Virus record (IMG/VR): IMGVR_UViG_3300028569_001399
Location: 1-34,240 of that record
Direction: 5' to 3' (one strand)
Length of the DNA stretch: 34,240 nt
Origin: a virus
Below are positions 7,323-16,080 of the stretch, piece by piece. A model generated the notes under the pieces. It saw nothing but the letters and a program-made list of their open reading frames with translations. It was not told where the DNA came from and ran no database searches. Position 1 is the first letter of the stretch, and every line of letters starts with the position of its first letter. The position numbers and the translations under genes are program-made.

Positions 7323-9830
7323 ATGCAACGTAAACTGCTTTGGGCTTGTCTTTTTGGCACAGTTATTGTTATCACTGGCTGTGGAGGTGGCGGTGGTGGA
7401 GGTGGTGGTGGTGGAGGTGGCAGTCCATACAACTCGCCTAATCCTTATCTGAGAACTGAAGTTCCTTATGCTACTCCAGTACGAATTGCCACAGTAGATC
7501 CGCTGGCCAATGTGGACTCAAGCACTGGATACAAATACGCAGTCACAGATACCTTTGCAGCCGACATACAAGGCACCGGTGGACAAGATGTGATCATAGC
7601 TGGCCGTATGACACAACACACGACCAATGCGGAATGGGGCAACAACAAAATACACATGATGGGTTGGGAAAATGGCCTCTTGGTGGACAAAACAGCACAG
7701 TGGTTTCCGAATGGTATCAATGAAATCAAGGGCACCGAACCCAGTGTAAAATTTGCAGACTTTTTCAAAACAGGCCGACAAGACATGTTTGTGGCTCCCA
7801 GCACAGACAGTACCAATCTTGGACCTGGGTACTTGTTTACCAATCAAGGCAACAGATTTTTACGCCAGAGTTTTGACCTAAACATATGGTCACACGATTC
7901 GGCTATCGCAGATCTTGATGGCGATAGCTTTAAAGATGTGTTGCTTACAGATTATGGCCCCAATACCACCATGTTGATCAATAACCGCGTGAACAGTTTT
8001 TCAGCACTCACAGACAGTCGTGGTGCAACAGGCGATCTACGTTGGGGCGGCAGTGCAGTGGCAGTGGCCGACTTCTTGGGCAACGGACAAAATCAGTTGA
8101 TCATTACCGACAACACCTGTAACACTGCCAATGCTGGCTGTAACGGGGCAAGCTCAACCAAGATGTACACCTGGACAGTAGACCCAGCGGCCAACAACTT
8201 GCAGTTCAATTTCCACAGCGAGCTCCCAAAACCCAGATTTGACCTGCCCAAGTGGGCTGGCTACGGCTTTGCAGGCAGTCACACTGTACGTGCTGCGGCA
8301 CACGACTTCAACGATGACGGCAGACCCGATGCCATATTGTTCAGCATGCCCAAGAGTGCCAATCCCACACAAGATACCAAATATAGCGAAATACAGTTCC
8401 TGGCCAATCAGGGTGCTGGTACTTTCAACGATGTAACCGACGCCACCTTGATTGGTTATAACAATCGAACCTATGTGACCTACAATCCCAAATTCATAGA
8501 TCTCAACGGTGACGGAAAAATAGACATCTTGGTGTCAGGCACAGACTTCACAGGAAAAAATGACAGCACACAGTTCTTGCTCAAAAGCAACGATGGCAAA
8601 TATGTGGTTGCCTATCAAAACATTCTGACCGATTTTGCCACACAGGTCAACACCATACAAAATAGCACCAACACAGGTAATACTGTCAATCTATTACGAG
8701 GACCCGACGGTAAACTGTATTTGCTGAGTGCAGTTAGCTTTATGAATGGCAACGACCGACAATTGGCCATTTACACAAGCCCATTGGGCAGTCAAAGCAC
8801 TACTACGGCACAGACGGCCGTTGATCTTGTGAGACAAAAATGGCCTTACATGACTGTGGCCCAGGCCAACGACGCCTTGGCTCGAACTGCAACCACATAC
8901 TTTGGTGGCAGGATGATTGATCTGGATGCCTTAATGAACCCGATTGGCAGTTTGAAATTGCCAACCATGCGTGGATTACAATCTTTACAGGGTTTTATTG
9001 CAGGTGTGAATCTTGACAGTGGACAGGTGGTAGGAGTCGATGACCTAAACCGCGGTTTTAATTTAAACATCAAAGGCATGAATATGTCAAGAATGAACAT
9101 GTTTACCATGAACATGGAACACAACGATTCATATGAGATCACTTCACATGCTGAATACTTAGTGGCTGGTCCCAAATACACCGCAGAAGCAGTGAGAATA
9201 GGCACCGAAGACCGCAACAACTACAACGGGCACGGCGGCGGTGGAGATCCTACCATGGTTGGTCGACAATTCACCAACTACACCGTGGGAGTGCCCAATA
9301 TTTGGCGACGTGGGGGTCTCAGCGTTGGCACGCAGTACACTGCACTGAATCAAAATCCTTGGATCAGCATGGGTGGTGCCTGGGGCAGTGTAACCAATTC
9401 ACAGATCATGGACAATGTGGTCACTTATCGCAACAGTGGATTCAGTGTGCAGGGCAGTTTGATGTATGTGACCACCAGCATACAACCTGGCTTGATCACT
9501 GCTGTCAGACCTGCCACAGGAGGCTGGGCCGAAACGGGTTATCGATATACCAACTGGGTGCAACGTCACGGAGACATGGGCATGTATTTTGGTGTCAAAC
9601 CAGTGGTATTTTCTGGCAGTGTTGAGGCTAATTTGCCTACTTCCGTTGACAATGCTGGCAACACAGTTTATACTCGTAAGAACATGAACATACAAAATCA
9701 AACCACTACCTACGTACGAGCTTTGTACACCAATCGTATCAACAAACAATCACAGTATAGAATCAGTGGTATGTTGCTGGACAACGGACAGTATCGGATA
9801 ATGAACGAAATAAAATGGTGGTTGCAATGA
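7323..9830 (+). CDS. FG-GAP/VCBS-repeat outer-membrane lipoprotein
   Basis: An 835-residue exported protein. Its N-terminus is a lipoprotein signal ending in VITGC (lipid-modified Cys20), followed by 13 glycines (21-33), a linker style common in Burkholderiales surface lipoproteins. Calcium-binding repeats of the FG-GAP type follow: DLDGDSFKD (197-205), DFNDDGRPD (328-336) and DLNGDGKID (393-401), pointing to a beta-propeller. The last third has alternating polar/hydrophobic strands with many aromatics, which could be an outer-membrane beta-barrel; this is inference. It has its own consensus promoter and no coupling to the gene before it. A role at the infected-cell surface (adhesion, receptor masking, superinfection exclusion) is plausible. 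A tail adhesin is unlikely because of the lipobox. Confidence 0.78.
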   Translation: MQRKLLWACLFGTVIVITGCGGGGGGGGGGGGGSPYNSPNPYLRTEVPYATPVRIATVDPLANVDSSTGYKYAVTDTFAADIQGTGGQDVIIAGRMTQHTTNAEWGNNKIHMMGWENGLLVDKTAQWFPNGINEIKGTEPSVKFADFFKTGRQDMFVAPSTDSTNLGPGYLFTNQGNRFLRQSFDLNIWSHDSAIADLDGDSFKDVLLTDYGPNTTMLINNRVNSFSALTDSRGATGDLRWGGSAVAVADFLGNGQNQLIITDNTCNTANAGCNGASSTKMYTWTVDPAANNLQFNFHSELPKPRFDLPKWAGYGFAGSHTVRAAAHDFNDDGRPDAILFSMPKSANPTQDTKYSEIQFLANQGAGTFNDVTDATLIGYNNRTYVTYNPKFIDLNGDGKIDILVSGTDFTGKNDSTQFLLKSNDGKYVVAYQNILTDFATQVNTIQNSTNTGNTVNLLRGPDGKLYLLSAVSFMNGNDRQLAIYTSPLGSQSTTTAQTAVDLVRQKWPYMTVAQANDALARTATTYFGGRMIDLDALMNPIGSLKLPTMRGLQSLQGFIAGVNLDSGQVVGVDDLNRGFNLNIKGMNMSRMNMFTMNMEHNDSYEITSHAEYLVAGPKYTAEAVRIGTEDRNNYNGHGGGGDPTMVGRQFTNYTVGVPNIWRRGGLSVGTQYTALNQNPWISMGGAWGSVTNSQIMDNVVTYRNSGFSVQGSLMYVTTSIQPGLITAVRPATGGWAETGYRYTNWVQRHGDMGMYFGVKPVVFSGSVEANLPTSVDNAGNTVYTRKNMNIQNQTTTYVRALYTNRINKQSQYRISGMLLDNGQYRIMNEIKWWLQ
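7383..7421 (+). repeat. GGN tract coding 13 glycines
   Basis: Thirteen consecutive glycine codons (mostly GGT, some GGA and GGC) directly after the lipobox cysteine. The unit is three bases, so slippage would change linker length without shifting frame. Confidence 0.9.
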
Positions 9831-10195
9831 AATTGCTCGAAGCTCAAGCTCAAGGCACAGCACCTTGGGATCAACAGATCGATGAAAAGATCACAACCAT
9901 GGTATATCTTGATCGCTATCCGGTCACACCCGGACACAGATTGTATGTGCCCAAGGACGATCATCCTAACAACATAGCACGTGCCATGGAAGATGCTCTA
10001 GCCGACGGTATGCACATGGTTGCCCAAGGCGCATGTGATGCGTTCAACATTGGGTATAATGGCGGAGAAGCCGCAGGACAGACCGTGATGTATCCACACA
10101 TACATCTTATACCACGCAAGAAGGGCGATGTCGAAGATCCCGTGGGCGGTGTTCGCAACACAATCCCCGGCAAGGGTAACTATAAAAAATGGTAA
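9827..10195 (+). CDS. HIT (histidine triad) family hydrolase
   Basis: A 122-residue protein with the HIT signature QTVMYPHIHLIPR (85-97). The family motif is HxHxHxx; here the first His is Tyr89, while the catalytic middle His (91) and the third His (93) are kept. VYLDRYPVTPGHRLYVPK (26-43) is the usual HIT strand that opens the nucleotide pocket. HIT enzymes hydrolyse nucleoside phosphoramidates, dinucleoside polyphosphates or nucleotidyl sugars; GalT-type uridylyl transfer is a related activity that would fit the sugar genes. The start at 9827 overlaps the lipoprotein stop (ATGA); the open frame also allows 9815. Confidence 0.82.
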   Translation: MKLLEAQAQGTAPWDQQIDEKITTMVYLDRYPVTPGHRLYVPKDDHPNNIARAMEDALADGMHMVAQGACDAFNIGYNGGEAAGQTVMYPHIHLIPRKKGDVEDPVGGVRNTIPGKGNYKKW

Positions 10196-10380
10196 AGTAC
10201 GTCAGCGAGTTCGATCAGTGGTTAAAGAACTACAAACAACAAAATCCTGAAACCGAACAACAACAACGTGAAGGACGTGCCTTGCTGTGGGAAAAGCGAT
10301 CAGACCAGATCAAAGCAACAGTCACAAACAAACAACAGGGTTATGTTTACTATCCTGTAGACGATTACACAAATAAGTAA
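10189..10380 (+). CDS. DUF3460-like small protein
   Basis: A 63-residue protein with YVSEFDQWL near the start, REGRALLWEK (27-36) in the middle and QGYVYYP near the end. This pattern matches my memory of DUF3460, a betaproteobacterial family of about 60-70 residues with a GRALLWDK motif and a C-terminal YVY. Function unknown. It overlaps the HIT gene by 7 bases. If the family assignment is right, it was taken from the host lineage. Confidence 0.65.
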   Translation: MVKYVSEFDQWLKNYKQQNPETEQQQREGRALLWEKRSDQIKATVTNKQQGYVYYPVDDYTNK

Positions 10381-10388
10381 CTGCCACA

Positions 10389-11216
10389 ATGAGCACGGTA
10401 GAAATCCATAAGAATGTCGTTGACGCAGATACTGTGCAACAACTAGTGGACTTTTTCTACACAGACAAGTCTGGGTTAGATGTACGGCCTGACAACATCA
10501 GTAAAAACATCGACTGGAGCCAGGACAGTTGGGACAAACGCACTGTCAAACGCATACTGGATCTGGTGTTGGAACCCGGCTACGAAGTAGAATACTGGAT
10601 GGGCATGTATCGTGCCGACTATCGCAAAGGTGAAACCTATTTTCCCGTACATGCCGATACCGGACTTGGTGTGGGCCTTCAAGACATCTATAAGAATGTG
10701 CTGATACCGCTTGAGTTGCCTCAGGAACCTGGACTGGTAGGTACTGTATTTTTTGAAAACTACTGGCATGGCCCCATGAGCAAATTCACACAGGCACCTT
10801 ATTACAAATTTGGTTATGCCTTGCCTGACAAACACGGCGGTAAAACTTTTGTGGAAGACATCAGGGAATTGCGTAAACAGATTGTTACCGACCCAGGGTC
10901 CGTAAAAGAGTTTGAAGTCAATGATGAGTTCGTCAACACCTTGGATTATCTCATACCCATACGGGCTACCAGACAAAACGCACCGGTCAATGACTACACC
11001 AATGTTATCAACGCACACGATCGACCCTTGCCCGAACATCTCCGGCAGAAATATTTCAACCATATGACGCCGGCGGATGTGCATGGATTCACATTTGATC
11101 AGTGTTACCAATGGACCCTTGGTGATGTGATAACTTGGGATCGCACACAGCTACACTGCACAGCCAGTGGACCCACTGGTAAACTGTTCTTGACCATTTT
11201 CACTTTGCGTAAATAA
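10389..11216 (+). CDS. 2-oxoglutarate/Fe(II)-dependent oxygenase-like protein
   Basis: A 275-residue protein with a double-stranded beta-helix pattern. YFPVHADTG (84-92) supplies the HxD iron motif (His88, Asp90). Near the C-terminus GDVITWDRTQLHCTASG gives the distal His, and the following GKLFLTIF supplies a basic residue suited to binding the 2-oxoglutarate carboxylate. Such oxygenases are common in large phages and hydroxylate proteins, sugars or bases; the substrate here is unknown. It follows the DUF3460-like gene by 8 bases and is followed by a promoter region for queD. Confidence 0.72.
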   Translation: MSTVEIHKNVVDADTVQQLVDFFYTDKSGLDVRPDNISKNIDWSQDSWDKRTVKRILDLVLEPGYEVEYWMGMYRADYRKGETYFPVHADTGLGVGLQDIYKNVLIPLELPQEPGLVGTVFFENYWHGPMSKFTQAPYYKFGYALPDKHGGKTFVEDIRELRKQIVTDPGSVKEFEVNDEFVNTLDYLIPIRATRQNAPVNDYTNVINAHDRPLPEHLRQKYFNHMTPADVHGFTFDQCYQWTLGDVITWDRTQLHCTASGPTGKLFLTIFTLRK

Positions 11217-11246
11217 GTATCACAGCGGTCTTTGGTGTCACCCCGC

Positions 11247-11275
11247 TTTACAAACTCTGCCGCCTATGCTATAAT
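11247..11275 (+). promoter_or_regulatory. Sigma70 promoter for queD
   Basis: TTTACA at 11247-11252, a 17-base spacer and TATAAT at 11270-11275 with TGC upstream (extended -10). Predicted +1 is about 11282, directly before the AGGAG Shine-Dalgarno (11283-11287), so the leader is only about 12 bases. Confidence 0.8.
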
Positions 11276-11293
11276 CTAACATAGGAGAAATTC

Positions 11294-11743
11294 ATGGCAA
11301 AGTATTATTCAACAAAACATTACGGACACAACATTGGCTTGAGTGCTGTATTTAGACAGCCCAATGCAGATCACAGCCACTGTCACTTGCTACATGGTTA
11401 CAGTCTAGCGTTCACATTCACATTTGGTTGTGATCAGTTGGACAATAAAAACTGGGCCGTGGACTTTGGCAGTCTCAAAGAACTCAAAGCCTGGTTGGAA
11501 GATCACTTTGATCACAAACTGGCCCTGGATCGTGCAGATCCGCACTTGGCCAAGTTCGAAGAGCTACAAGCATTGGATCTTGTAGAAATCCGAATTTTTG
11601 ATGGTGTGGGTGCAGAAAAATTTGCCGAACATGCATTTCGATTTGCAGACACCCTGATCCGGCAGAAGACCGACAATCGTTGCTATTGTGTTAGAGCGGA
11701 ATGTGCCGAACATGGTGCCAACAGTGCCATCTACGAAGCATAA
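11294..11743 (+). CDS. queD: 6-carboxy-tetrahydropterin synthase
   Basis: QueD converts dihydroneopterin triphosphate to 6-carboxy-tetrahydropterin, the second step towards preQ0. In this 149-residue protein the core is HSHCHLLHGYSLAF (27-40), with Cys30 as the catalytic cysteine and a CxxxHGY motif where most QueD have CxxxHGH. It is followed by WAVDFGSLKELK (54-65), the acidic helix FDHKLALDRADP and the C-terminal pterin-anchoring Glu in AECAEHGANSAIYE. This matches the QueD branch with the spaced HGY motif. It has its own promoter and a strong Shine-Dalgarno, so it is a separate transcription unit start. Partners are FolE (5646) and QueE (19289). Confidence 0.88.
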   Translation: MAKYYSTKHYGHNIGLSAVFRQPNADHSHCHLLHGYSLAFTFTFGCDQLDNKNWAVDFGSLKELKAWLEDHFDHKLALDRADPHLAKFEELQALDLVEIRIFDGVGAEKFAEHAFRFADTLIRQKTDNRCYCVRAECAEHGANSAIYEA

Positions 11744-11769
11744 GATTCGTTTGCACCGTAAACGGCGTA

Positions 11770-11777
11770 TATAAATA
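11770..11777 (+). promoter_or_regulatory. T4-late-type TATAAATA box before the methyltransferase/glycosyltransferase fusion
   Basis: Perfect TATAAATA. By T4 late-promoter spacing, transcription would begin at 11783, the first base of the GTG start codon. The short gap between queD and the next gene contains no Shine-Dalgarno. Confidence 0.6.
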
Positions 11778-11782
11778 TTAAC

Positions 11783-13357
11783 GTGAAAATACAATTACCC
11801 AATGAACTGATATGTTGTTTACCCAAAGTCATTGCTGATCCTGTACGCATAGGTTGTGCCAGCGATGGCGGTTACGTCATACCCCGTGTGCTGTTGGACC
11901 ACTGCGATGACCTACTCAGTTGTGGACTAGGCGAAAACTGGAGTTTTGATCAAGGCTGGCAAAAGCTCAAGCCCGAGGCCAAAATACACATGTATGATGG
12001 TACTGTGAACATCAACAACATGAAAGATTACTTGCGGACACCTTACCAAGATTTTTTTTCAAACAAGGCCACACACTACGTAGAAAACATAGGTCCAGGA
12101 TATACTGCATTCTCCACGGCCATCCAACGTTTAAACAGCAAACGAGTCTTGCTCAAGATGGACATCGAAGGTGGTGAATTCCCTCTCATCGATGAGATTT
12201 TGGCCAATCGAGAGATTTTTCCTGGCATAGTTATCGAAATCCATTTTGCCAATTATCGCAGACAACAATTTGTCGACACAGTAAAAAAACTACAGACCGA
12301 ATATGTGCTGGTACATCTACACGGAAACAACCATACTCCATTGAGCGCCGACAACAGTTGTGATTGTTATGAATTTACTTTTTTACGCCATGACCTCTGC
12401 ACAGACTTTACTGACCGGCCAGAATTTTATCTGCCGGGCATAGATCTCAGCAATGTGCCGGGCATTGATGACTATGAATTTTATTTTGAAAAACCCAGCA
12501 GTGATTTTTCAATCGCGGTGTTGTTGCCCAGTCGAGGTCGCACCCATGAACTCACGGCCAGCGTGACCAGCATCATAGAACATGCTTCTGATCCTGGTGC
12601 CTTGCAACTGATTTTTGGTTTTGACAACGACGATCAAACTGGCCTAGATCATTTTGCGTCTGAGATCCAGCCCTGGCTGGATGAGCATGACGTGTGCTAC
12701 GAAGCTCGGGCCTTTGATCGCATGGGTTATCAAGGTCTCAATCATTACTATAACTTCTTGGCACAGGAGGCGTCGGCTGACTGGTTGTTCATCTGGAACG
12801 ACGATGCTGTGATGGAAACAACGGGATGGGACCAGGTTGTCAAAGCCCGCACTGGCCAATTCAAAGTGCTCAAAGTGCATACCCACAACGAACATCCCTA
12901 CAGCATATTTCCCATAATGCCCCGAGCCTGGTTTGACCAGTTGGGACAATTGAGTAGGCATCACATGATAGATGCCGAAATCAGTCAGATGGCCTACATG
13001 TTAGATATTATGGAGATAGTGGACATCGATGTAACACACAATCAGGTGGAACTGACACAATCCGCCACAGACACATCACAACCCAAGCACAGATTCGAAG
13101 GTAACCCCACTGATCCCAGAGACTTCCACAACCCTATCATAGAACGACAGCGTCGTCAAAACTGTTCAACCTTGGCTGCATATCTACAAGGTCAAGGCGT
13201 GTCAATAGATTTCTGGCAAGCAGTATTGCAGGGCACACAGGATCCCTGGCAACGTCTCAAAGCCAATGACATCAACAATCAGCAATATCAGTTCGATGTG
13301 GTAGCAGACGCTCGGGGCCAGGTGCAGGCCGTACTGCTTACTCAACCGGATCAGTGA
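11783..13357 (+). CDS. FkbM-like methyltransferase fused to GT2-like glycosyltransferase
   Basis: A 524-residue two-domain protein. Residues 1-235 resemble FkbM-type methyltransferases: GCASDGGYVIP (24-34), an SCGLGENWSFD loop and LKMDIEGGEF (124-133), the usual acidic SAM-site segment. Residues 241-430 are a GT2-like domain: FSIAVLLPSRGR (242-253), DNDD (281-284), FIWNDDA (336-342, the metal/nucleotide-sugar acidic motif) and a VHTHNEHPYSIFP segment (365-377). The second domain is paralogous to the free-standing protein at 13979. The start codon is GTG, preceded by a TATAAATA box and no Shine-Dalgarno. It likely transfers a sugar and O-methylates it or the acceptor. The fusion suggests the two steps act on the same product. 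Confidence 0.75.
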   Translation: MKIQLPNELICCLPKVIADPVRIGCASDGGYVIPRVLLDHCDDLLSCGLGENWSFDQGWQKLKPEAKIHMYDGTVNINNMKDYLRTPYQDFFSNKATHYVENIGPGYTAFSTAIQRLNSKRVLLKMDIEGGEFPLIDEILANREIFPGIVIEIHFANYRRQQFVDTVKKLQTEYVLVHLHGNNHTPLSADNSCDCYEFTFLRHDLCTDFTDRPEFYLPGIDLSNVPGIDDYEFYFEKPSSDFSIAVLLPSRGRTHELTASVTSIIEHASDPGALQLIFGFDNDDQTGLDHFASEIQPWLDEHDVCYEARAFDRMGYQGLNHYYNFLAQEASADWLFIWNDDAVMETTGWDQVVKARTGQFKVLKVHTHNEHPYSIFPIMPRAWFDQLGQLSRHHMIDAEISQMAYMLDIMEIVDIDVTHNQVELTQSATDTSQPKHRFEGNPTDPRDFHNPIIERQRRQNCSTLAAYLQGQGVSIDFWQAVLQGTQDPWQRLKANDINNQQYQFDVVADARGQVQAVLLTQPDQ

Positions 13358-13358
13358 C

Positions 13359-13982
13359 ATGAACATTTTCATTACCGGTGGCAACAGCGGCATAGGACTT
13401 GCAACCAAACACATGCTTGAAAAACAACATCGAGTCACCGCTCCGCCACGACAAGATTTTGACCTAACAGATTTAGCACAGATAGATGGCCTGGATCTCA
13501 CAGGATATGATGCCGTGATCAACTGTGCGGGTGATAATCAAGGCGCCTACCTGGGCTGGCACAACAATTCCTGGCAAAATCAACAACGTCATGTGGCTGT
13601 GAACTTCACTGGTCCGTTGTTGCTGGCCAAACAGTATACTCGTCAAAGAGCCTCGGGACAATTTATTTACATTACCAGCGCCAGTGCCGATGATCCCATC
13701 AGCTACACCATATTCATGGTGGGTTCCAAACTAGCTCTGCGACACAGCCTGAACGCTGTAAAACGAGACTATCCAGGAATATTGTTTACAGAGATCGCAC
13801 CTGGAAAAACACAGACCAACATGTTGCAACAGAACTACCAAGGCACACGCACCGATACTGAAATAGCCCAGGAATATGCCAACACTGCACGGCTGGATGC
13901 CGAGCAAGTGGCTCAGACCATTGTGTTATCTCTGGAACTGGGTCTTGATCGCGTGGCTATCAGTGCAAGGCCAGCCAAGTGA
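13359..13982 (+). CDS. Short-chain dehydrogenase-like protein lacking the catalytic Tyr
   Basis: A 207-residue protein with the NAD(P)-binding loop TGGNSGIG (6-13) and INCAG (54-58, the NNAG-like motif). YITSAS (104-109) keeps the catalytic Ser. In the YxxxK position the sequence is MVGSK (120-124), so the proton-donating Tyr is Met120; a Tyr is present four residues earlier (116). Enzymes of this family oxidise or reduce hydroxyl/keto groups; here activity is doubtful or uses another donor. It follows the fusion gene immediately and ends in a GTGA overlap with the next gene. The intact paralog is at 16478. Confidence 0.75.
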   Translation: MNIFITGGNSGIGLATKHMLEKQHRVTAPPRQDFDLTDLAQIDGLDLTGYDAVINCAGDNQGAYLGWHNNSWQNQQRHVAVNFTGPLLLAKQYTRQRASGQFIYITSASADDPISYTIFMVGSKLALRHSLNAVKRDYPGILFTEIAPGKTQTNMLQQNYQGTRTDTEIAQEYANTARLDAEQVAQTIVLSLELGLDRVAISARPAK

Positions 13983-14851
13983 CCAGCCGAGACTACAACA
14001 TTGCCGTGCTCCTGCCCACACACCGGCGCACAGACGCCTTGCGCCGCAGTCTGTTCAGCCTGATTGATCTAGCACACGATCTTGAATCAGTGCAGTTTAG
14101 ATTGGGCATTGACAACAATGACGAAATAGGATTGAATTATTTCATCGACAACATACAACCTGAATTGGATGCCCGAAACATAAACTATGAAGCCTTGGAA
14201 TTCGAACCCTTGGGCTATGCCGGACTCAATCAGTATTTCAATACCCTGGCACGAGATGCCTCGGCCGACTGGTTGTTTGTATGGTGTGATGATGCCATCA
14301 TGCAAACCCAGGATTGGGATCAGCGCATACGCGAGTGCACCGGAGAGTTCAAACTATTAAAAGTGCATACTCACAACGAACATCCCTACAGCATATTCCC
14401 CATCTACCCTGCGGAATGGATTGAAACTCTGGGCTACATCAGCCGGCACCAGATGGGAGATGCAGAAAGCAGCCAGATAGCCTATCTGTTGGATTTGATG
14501 AAGATCATTGAAGTGGATGTCACGCACGATCGTGCCGACCTTACTGGCAACAACCAGGATGAAGCCTACAAAAAACGAGAACTCTTGGAGGGCAATCCCA
14601 ACAATCCTCGAGACCTGCACCATGAATTTTTCATACGCCATCGACATATTGATGCTGAACGCTTGGCAGCATACATGAAATCCAGGAATCTCAGCACTGC
14701 TTGGTACGAAGAAGCAAAGGCCGGCAAAGTGTATGCTTACCAAAAACTAGTGGACAATGATCCCAATGGCCAGTGTGTGCAAATGAAGACCGTAAAAGAT
14801 TCTTCGGGGCAAGTCAGGTTCACAAAAGTTTCCAGGAATAATCAATCATGA
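13979..14851 (+). CDS. GT2-like glycosyltransferase (paralog of the fused domain)
   Basis: A 290-residue protein with YNIAVLLPTHRR (6-17) at the N-terminus, DNND (45-48), DWLFVWCDDA (97-106) and VHTHNEHPYSIFPIYP (129-144). These correspond one by one to the C-terminal half of the protein at 11783, including the long downstream helical part with EGNP.NPRD. It starts with GTG overlapping the preceding stop (GTGA). The two copies probably arose by duplication and could add successive sugars. GT2 family by fold; donor and acceptor unknown. Confidence 0.75.
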   Translation: MTSRDYNIAVLLPTHRRTDALRRSLFSLIDLAHDLESVQFRLGIDNNDEIGLNYFIDNIQPELDARNINYEALEFEPLGYAGLNQYFNTLARDASADWLFVWCDDAIMQTQDWDQRIRECTGEFKLLKVHTHNEHPYSIFPIYPAEWIETLGYISRHQMGDAESSQIAYLLDLMKIIEVDVTHDRADLTGNNQDEAYKKRELLEGNPNNPRDLHHEFFIRHRHIDAERLAAYMKSRNLSTAWYEEAKAGKVYAYQKLVDNDPNGQCVQMKTVKDSSGQVRFTKVSRNNQS

Positions 14852-16080
14852 ACAAGAAACTATACCATAGTGATCGGGTGCCGGCTTGTCTAATCACTGG
14901 TCAAGCCACGGTGCCTGTGTTGCAACTGGGACAACATGCCTACGCCGACACATTCATAGCTGAAGATCAACTCAATCTCAGTGAACCAGTGTTTCCATTG
15001 CAGGTTTGCTTGTGTGAAGAATCAGGCAGTCTACAGTTGGGCTATGTGAGCTCGGCCGAGGATCGCTACGGTCTCTACGACTACAGTTACACGTCCAGCA
15101 ACAGTGCCACAGCTCGAGCACACTGGGATGAATATGCAATCACGGTAAAAAGCCGGCATCCTTCAATCAAATTTGCAGTAGAGATTGGCAGCAACGATGG
15201 CTACCTGATCGACCAGTTCCAGGGCAACGGAGTAAAAGTCATGGGAATTGATCCCAGCACAGAAATGTGTAGTATTGCACGAGAACGTGGTGTGCAAGTC
15301 ATGCCGGCCATGTTCTGTGAACCAGTGGCCAAGGATCTGGCCACACGTTCTGGCCAAGCCGATCTGATCATGGCCAACAATGTGTTCAACCATGCCAACG
15401 ATCCTGTGGCATTTGCTAGAGGCGTGGCCGCTTTGTTGAGCGATGATGGTGTATTTGTGTTTGAAGTGCCATACTGGCAGAGCATGATCGAATCGGGTCG
15501 TTTTACTGACATGGTATATCATGAACATCCTACCTACTTCACTGTGAAAATGGCCTGGAACATGCTCAAGACAGCTGGCTTGGAAATCACAGATTTTGAT
15601 GTGGTCAACTATCACGGCGGCAGCCTTAGAGTGTTTGCCCGACGAGACACAGGCATGACCATGCCCGTGGCTGTAGAAGATGCCATAGCACGTGAAACAC
15701 AGATTGGCTTGTTTGACGCCAGATTTTATCAAGTGTTACAACGCAGATTTGAACAGCAACGCGACACCTGGTTGCAGGACTTTTACAAATTACGCCAGGC
15801 CGAGCCTGGCGCTGTGTTCATAGGCGTGGGTGCAGCTGCCAAGGCCAACACTTGGCTGACCTGGCATGGTCTCAATCGGACACATTTAAAGTATATGACC
15901 GATGCCAGTGCTTTCAAACAAGGCAAATACACTCCCTTGACCAGGATACCCATCGCAGATGATTCGGTGTTTGCGCAATACGAGCGTCCTTATGCCGTTA
16001 TACTGAGCTGGAACATTGGTGAAGGGCTACGGCAGGCCATATTAAATATCAATCCTCGCACAAGGTTCCTCAGTCAATGA
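14848..16080 (+). CDS. Sugar C-methyltransferase-like SAM enzyme
   Basis: A 410-residue protein with the three-part layout of nucleotide-sugar C-methyltransferases (TcaB9/CloU/TylC3 type). The N-terminal part has incomplete cysteine pairs (Cys14; Cys54 and Cys56), so the usual zinc site looks degenerate. The SAM domain has VEIGSNDGYLIDQF (111-124) and GIDPS (133-137). The YHEH motif (224-227) supplies the catalytic Tyr/His set. The C-terminal domain contains the FIGVGAAAKANT loop. It would methylate a carbon of a 4-keto deoxysugar nucleotide, which fits the neighbouring cupin epimerase and dehydrogenases. Coupled by ATGA on both sides. Confidence 0.8.
   Translation: MNKKLYHSDRVPACLITGQATVPVLQLGQHAYADTFIAEDQLNLSEPVFPLQVCLCEESGSLQLGYVSSAEDRYGLYDYSYTSSNSATARAHWDEYAITVKSRHPSIKFAVEIGSNDGYLIDQFQGNGVKVMGIDPSTEMCSIARERGVQVMPAMFCEPVAKDLATRSGQADLIMANNVFNHANDPVAFARGVAALLSDDGVFVFEVPYWQSMIESGRFTDMVYHEHPTYFTVKMAWNMLKTAGLEITDFDVVNYHGGSLRVFARRDTGMTMPVAVEDAIARETQIGLFDARFYQVLQRRFEQQRDTWLQDFYKLRQAEPGAVFIGVGAAAKANTWLTWHGLNRTHLKYMTDASAFKQGKYTPLTRIPIADDSVFAQYERPYAVILSWNIGEGLRQAILNINPRTRFLSQ

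Noticed and set aside
7383-7421. Phase-variable tract in the lipoprotein gene
   Set aside because: The repeat unit is three bases, so slippage would only change linker length, not switch expression.
10476-11111. Long minus-strand ORF (211 codons)
   Set aside because: Opposite the 2OG oxygenase gene with its HxD and distal His; no independent support.
15163-15732. Minus-strand ORF (189 codons)
   Set aside because: Opposite the C-methyltransferase SAM domain; a codon-bias shadow.
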